Assembly (NCBI GenBank): GCA_023228385.1
Contig: JALOBF010000057.1
Location: 1-9,087, forward strand
DNA: 9,087 nt
Direction of reading: 5' to 3'
Origin: Bacilli bacterium
Lineage (GTDB): Bacteria > Bacillota_I > Bacilli_A > ML615J-28 > CAG-698
Below the pieces are notes generated by a model that ran no database searches, was not told the DNA's origin, and was given only the letters and a program-made list of their open reading frames with translations. Made by a program: the position numbers and the translations under genes. The first letter of the stretch is position 1. Every line of letters begins with the position of its first letter. Shown here in pieces: positions 6,527-9,087 of this stretch.

Positions 6527-7127
6527 TATTTAAGTCTTCCTCCTTTTTACTTTTATTTACTTTAACTAAAGCCGGGCGTAAAACCCGATCTTTATAGGTG
6601 TAACCGTTCTGATAAACCTCAAGAACGATGTTATCATCTTTTTCTTCATTATACTCGACTTCCATGGCATGGTGATAAGTCGGGTCGAATTTCTGATTAA
6701 GAGCTTCGATTTTTTTAACGCCCTCTTCTTCCGCTATCTCTTTTAACTGCTTATTAATCATTGTAAAACCGATAAGGAAGTTTTTCAATTTCTGATCGTC
6801 AGTTTCGACATTAAGGGCTTGATCGAAAACATCCAACACTGAAATCATTTTTTCGAATATCCGCTGTGCTCCATATTTCCTTTCCCTAATCCTTTCTTCA
6901 TTAATCCGTTTTTTATAGTTTTCAGCGTCGGCTAAAGTCCGAAGATAAAGATCGTTTAATTTTTTTATTTCAGCGGTCAATTCTTCGATTTCTTCTTTTG
7001 TCGGAAAAGAAACTTCCGTTTCAACCTCGGTTGCTTCCGGAGCAGCCGTTTCCGGAGCGGCTTCGCCGTCAATTGTATTTTTTAATTTTGTTTCTTGTTT
7101 TTCTTCTTCACGATAACGATTATGCAT
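6519..7127 (-). CDS. grpE: Nucleotide exchange factor GrpE
   Basis: Homodimeric exchange factor that releases ADP from DnaK and so resets the chaperone cycle; it also acts as a thermosensor in several bacteria. 202 residues, normal length. The first 40 or so residues are charged and Ala/Glu/Thr-rich, probably disordered. A long helix for the coiled-coil dimer follows (about 44-90, with the family motif LADAENYKKR at 65-74), then helical bundle residues and the beta-wing head containing FDPTYHHAMEVEY (147-159) and GYTYKDRVLRPALVKV (175-190). The ATG at 7125-7127 shares one base with the hrcA stop (TAATG), and AAAGAGGG at 7135-7142 inside hrcA serves as ribosome site. Its own end overlaps dnaK by eight bases. 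Confidence 0.97.
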   Translation of the reverse strand: MHNRYREEEKQETKLKNTIDGEAAPETAAPEATEVETEVSFPTKEEIEELTAEIKKLNDLYLRTLADAENYKKRINEERIRERKYGAQRIFEKMISVLDVFDQALNVETDDQKLKNFLIGFTMINKQLKEIAEEEGVKKIEALNQKFDPTYHHAMEVEYNEEKDDNIVLEVYQNGYTYKDRVLRPALVKVNKSKKEEDLNNE

Positions 7128-8143
7128 TATATTACCCTCTTTATATTATTTGCTATATACTCCAACAGCGGAATGATTTTTTGATACTCCATCCGGGTCG
7201 GACCGATTACGGCGATTGCTCCCCGTTCCCCGTTAGCAATTTCATAAGGAACGGTTATTACCGTACAGTCCTTCATCGCTTTAATTAAATTATCTTCACC
7301 GATTCTAACGGTTAAACCGTCTTCGGAAACCGATATCGCTTTTAAGATTTCCTGATTTTCAATGGCATTAACAAACTCTTTAACTTTATTAATGTTTTGA
7401 AATTCAGGAAGATTAAGAATATTGCTTTGTCCGGAAAGAAAATATTTATCTTGAACCATTTCCGTAAAAATGCGAACAAAAGCACTGATTAAATCATTAT
7501 AATACTCTACAAACGATTTTAATCCGGTTTCCTTTAAATTTTGATTAATCGTCTCATCGATTTTGGAGATTGGTGTTTCATGAAGGATCTCATTTAAAAC
7601 CGTAATAACCCTTTCGATATCGCGAACGCTGATATCATCGGGAATAATGATTTTTTTGCTTTCGACATAGCCTTTATCGGTAACTAACAAAATAACGGCA
7701 TGACGGGCGGTTAATGACACAAACTGAAGTCGTTTGATTTTTGCATTATAACCGGTTGACCCCAACACAATGGAAGTATAATTAGTCAATTCGGTTACAA
7801 GCCGCATCGCTTCTTTAATCGCCTGTTCCCGACTGATGAAATCTCTCCTAAAAATCTCATCAATCATCGGGAATCGATCGCTACTTCGGTCCCTTTCCGC
7901 CAGTATCTCTTTTACATAAAAACGATATCCCGCTTCTGATGGTATCCTTCCGCTCGAAAAATGAGTTTTTTCAATAAATCCCAACTGCTCGAGTTCCATC
8001 ATATCATTACGAACGGTGGCAGAAGAAATATTTAAGGAAAAATGCGGATGATTAATAATTGTATTCGATCCGACCGGGTCGTTGGTCCTTACAAATTCTT
8101 CAACAATTACTTTTAATATCAATTTTTGGCGATCTGATATCAT
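7127..8143 (-). CDS. hrcA: Heat-inducible transcription repressor HrcA
   Basis: Repressor of class I heat-shock genes; it binds CIRCE operators as a dimer, and GroEL is known to keep it active in related bacteria. 338 residues, normal length. The N-terminal winged helix (about 1-72) contains SSATVRNDMMELEQLGFIEK at 40-59, the recognition helix region, and the highly typical SSGRIPSEAGYRFYV at 63-77. The dimerisation and GAF-like inserted domains follow, ending in IGPTRMEYQKIIPLLEYIA near the C terminus, also a family hallmark. The ATG at 8141-8143 is preceded by AAGGAG (8150-8155). First gene of the chaperone operon; two CIRCE-like sites overlap its promoter, so it represses itself and the downstream chaperones. 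It shares one base with grpE. Confidence 0.98.
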   Translation of the reverse strand: MISDRQKLILKVIVEEFVRTNDPVGSNTIINHPHFSLNISSATVRNDMMELEQLGFIEKTHFSSGRIPSEAGYRFYVKEILAERDRSSDRFPMIDEIFRRDFISREQAIKEAMRLVTELTNYTSIVLGSTGYNAKIKRLQFVSLTARHAVILLVTDKGYVESKKIIIPDDISVRDIERVITVLNEILHETPISKIDETINQNLKETGLKSFVEYYNDLISAFVRIFTEMVQDKYFLSGQSNILNLPEFQNINKVKEFVNAIENQEILKAISVSEDGLTVRIGEDNLIKAMKDCTVITVPYEIANGERGAIAVIGPTRMEYQKIIPLLEYIANNIKRVI

Positions 8144-8155
8144 ATCATTCTCCTT

Positions 8156-8182
8156 TTAGCACTCTCTGTTGGTATATGCTAA
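8156..8182 (-). promoter_or_regulatory. CIRCE operator 1 (HrcA binding site), imperfect
   Basis: Inverted repeat of the form TTAGCACTC-N9-GAGTGCTAA. In plus-strand order the first arm, TTAGCACTC at 8156-8164, is perfect; the second, ATATGCTAA at 8174-8182, matches seven of nine. The spacer is exactly nine bases. It touches the hrcA ribosome site and covers the predicted transcription start near 8180, so bound HrcA would block initiation and, in the message, the repeat sits in the short 5' leader. Confidence 0.9.
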
Positions 8183-8186
8183 TAGT

Positions 8187-8215
8187 ATTATACTCTTTTT
8201 TGTTAGCACTGTCAA
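8187..8215 (-). promoter_or_regulatory. SigA promoter of the hrcA-grpE-dnaK-dnaJ operon
   Basis: Perfect consensus on the minus strand: -35 TTGACA (8210-8215), a 17-base spacer, -10 TATAAT (8187-8192). Transcription would start near 8180, about 37 bases before the hrcA ATG. CIRCE 2 overlaps the -35 and CIRCE 1 the start site, which fits a strong promoter held down by HrcA until heat shock. Confidence 0.92.
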
Positions 8216-8229
8216 GTGCTTTTTGCTAA
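8203..8229 (-). promoter_or_regulatory. CIRCE-like operator 2, degenerate, over the -35
   Basis: Second inverted repeat with the same 27-base layout: TTAGCACTG (8203-8211, eight of nine) then nine bases then TTTTGCTAA (8221-8229, six of nine). A tighter perfect palindrome is nested in it: AGCACT (8205-8210) and AGTGCT (8215-8220) with four bases between. Its centre falls on the -35 hexamer. Whether HrcA reads the long or the short form is open. Confidence 0.65.
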
Positions 8230-8279
8230 TATTATATGCATAAATAATCTTTTATATACAAAAGAGAAAAATATATCAT

Positions 8280-8308
8280 AAAAAAACATTCCTTGGCGGG
8301 GAATGTTT
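8280..8308 (-). terminator. Rho-independent terminator of the gltA-like gene
   Basis: Perfect nine-pair stem AAACATTCC (8284-8292) with GGAATGTTT (8300-8308) around a seven-base loop. On the minus strand it ends in a run of seven T (8280-8286). It lies 36 bases after the stop of the upstream gene and isolates it from the heat-shock operon. Confidence 0.9.
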
Positions 8309-8343
8309 AAGAATTATTTATATTTTTATTTATCTATGCCGTT

Positions 8344-9087
8344 TTAAGTTTTGGTTATATAATTATCAATTTCATATGCCGCTGCCTTACCGGCAGCCAT
8401 CGCCATAATAACCGTAGCGGCGCCGGTAACCGCATCACCGCCGGCAAACACACCTTTTTTGCTGGTCATTAACCGATCGTTAATAACAATACAACCGCCC
8501 GAAGTCATAAGGAGATCGGGGGTGGCGGCGGCAAGTAAGGGATTGGGGTAATTACCGAGTGCCATAATAACGGTATCCGCCGGAAGCGTAAATTCCGTTC
8601 CGTCGATTGGGTATGTTCGGCGGCGGCCTGACTCGTCGGGAGCACTTAATTTCATTTGAACACAGTTAACCCGCTTGACAAAGTAGTCCTCACCCGTTAA
8701 AGTGACGGGGTTAACCAAAAAAAGAATTTTGATTCCTTCTTCCAACGCATGATGCACCTCTTCCCGCCGCGCCGGCATCTCTTCAAAACTGCGCCGATAT
8801 AAAACTGTGACTTGCGCTCCCAGGCGATGCGCGGCGCGGGCGGCATCCATCGCGACATTTCCCCCGCCGACAACTATTACTTCCCGTAACGCTTTAAGAG
8901 GGGTATCATACCCTTTTTGGTTAGCTTTCATTAAATTAATCCGGGTTAAAAATTCATTGGCGGAAAGGACACCGTTTAAATTTTCACCGGGAATACCCAT
9001 AAACTTCGGTAATCCGGCGCCGGTACCAATAAAAACAGCATTAAATGTGGATAATAATTCATCAAGAGTAATTGTTTTACCGACGAC
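8344..9087 (-). CDS. gltA: NADPH-dependent glutamate synthase small subunit homolog (GltA/NfnB type), 5' part beyond window
   Basis: FAD- and NAD(P)-binding flavoprotein. The frame is open to the right edge, so only the last 247 residues are seen of a family usually about 460 long; the N-terminal Fe-S segment is outside. Numbering from the edge: GTGAGLPKF at 21-29 belongs to the FAD domain; IPGENLNGV and ANEFLTRINLM follow, both typical of GltA. The pyridine-nucleotide site is VVGGGNVAMDAAR at 72-84 with YRRSFEEMPARREE at 97-110, Arg residues that favour NADPH. FAGGDAVTGAATVIMAMAAGK at 214-234 is the C-terminal FAD signature. Possible roles are the homotetrameric-type glutamate synthase subunit, or the NfnB/SudA subunit of a ferredoxin:NADP oxidoreductase; the next gene upstream would tell which. 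Not functionally linked to the heat-shock operon, from which a terminator separates it. Confidence 0.85.
   Translation of the reverse strand, partial: VVGKTITLDELLSTFNAVFIGTGAGLPKFMGIPGENLNGVLSANEFLTRINLMKANQKGYDTPLKALREVIVVGGGNVAMDAARAAHRLGAQVTVLYRRSFEEMPARREEVHHALEEGIKILFLVNPVTLTGEDYFVKRVNCVQMKLSAPDESGRRRTYPIDGTEFTLPADTVIMALGNYPNPLLAAATPDLLMTSGGCIVINDRLMTSKKGVFAGGDAVTGAATVIMAMAAGKAAAYEIDNYITKT

Noticed and set aside
8230..8279. AT-rich stretch between the CIRCE region and the terminator as a possible replication or attachment site
   Set aside because: No DnaA boxes, repeats or duplicated ends were seen; it is simply a short AT-rich spacer.
8344..9000. Reading the GltA-like protein as a 218-residue gene starting at 9000
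   Set aside because: The frame continues in full homology to the window edge (GTGAGLPKF before the Met), so 9000 is an internal Met and the gene is truncated only by the window.

Overview
The window comes from a low-to-moderate GC member of the Bacillota (Firmicutes). Three things point there: the gene order hrcA-grpE-dnaK-dnaJ with rsmE and mtaB further down, CIRCE-type HrcA operators, and a DnaK of 602 residues that lacks the extra loop near residue 80 found in Gram-negative DnaK. The exact class cannot be fixed from this sequence. All seven complete genes and both edge fragments lie on the minus strand, so the window reads from right to left.

Right edge (8344-9087): the C-terminal 247 residues of a GltA-type NADPH-dependent flavoprotein (glutamate synthase small subunit or NfnB-like), closed by a strong rho-independent terminator. 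Next is a compact control region (8156-8229) with a perfect-consensus SigA promoter placed between, and overlapping, two imperfect CIRCE operators. This drives the heat-shock chaperone operon hrcA-grpE-dnaK-dnaJ (3581-8143), whose first three genes are tightly coupled by overlaps. A two-tier hairpin follows dnaJ.

Centre-left (1916-3446): an AT-richer unit of two genes with its own extended -10 promoter and its own terminator. It encodes a membrane-anchored alpha/beta hydrolase and a small SdpI-family membrane protein. In many Firmicutes this place holds prmA; no prmA is present between dnaJ and rsmE here, so the pair looks like accessory cargo in a conserved housekeeping neighbourhood.

Left (1-1613): rsmE (16S rRNA m3U1498 methyltransferase) followed two bases later by mtaB (tRNA t6A37 methylthiotransferase), an RNA-modification pair that probably has its own promoter. 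mtaB runs off the left edge.

I saw no rRNA, tRNA, CRISPR array, transposase or attachment site. Most of the window is ordinary core genome. The two parts most worth a second look are the hydrolase/SdpI unit and the double-CIRCE promoter.
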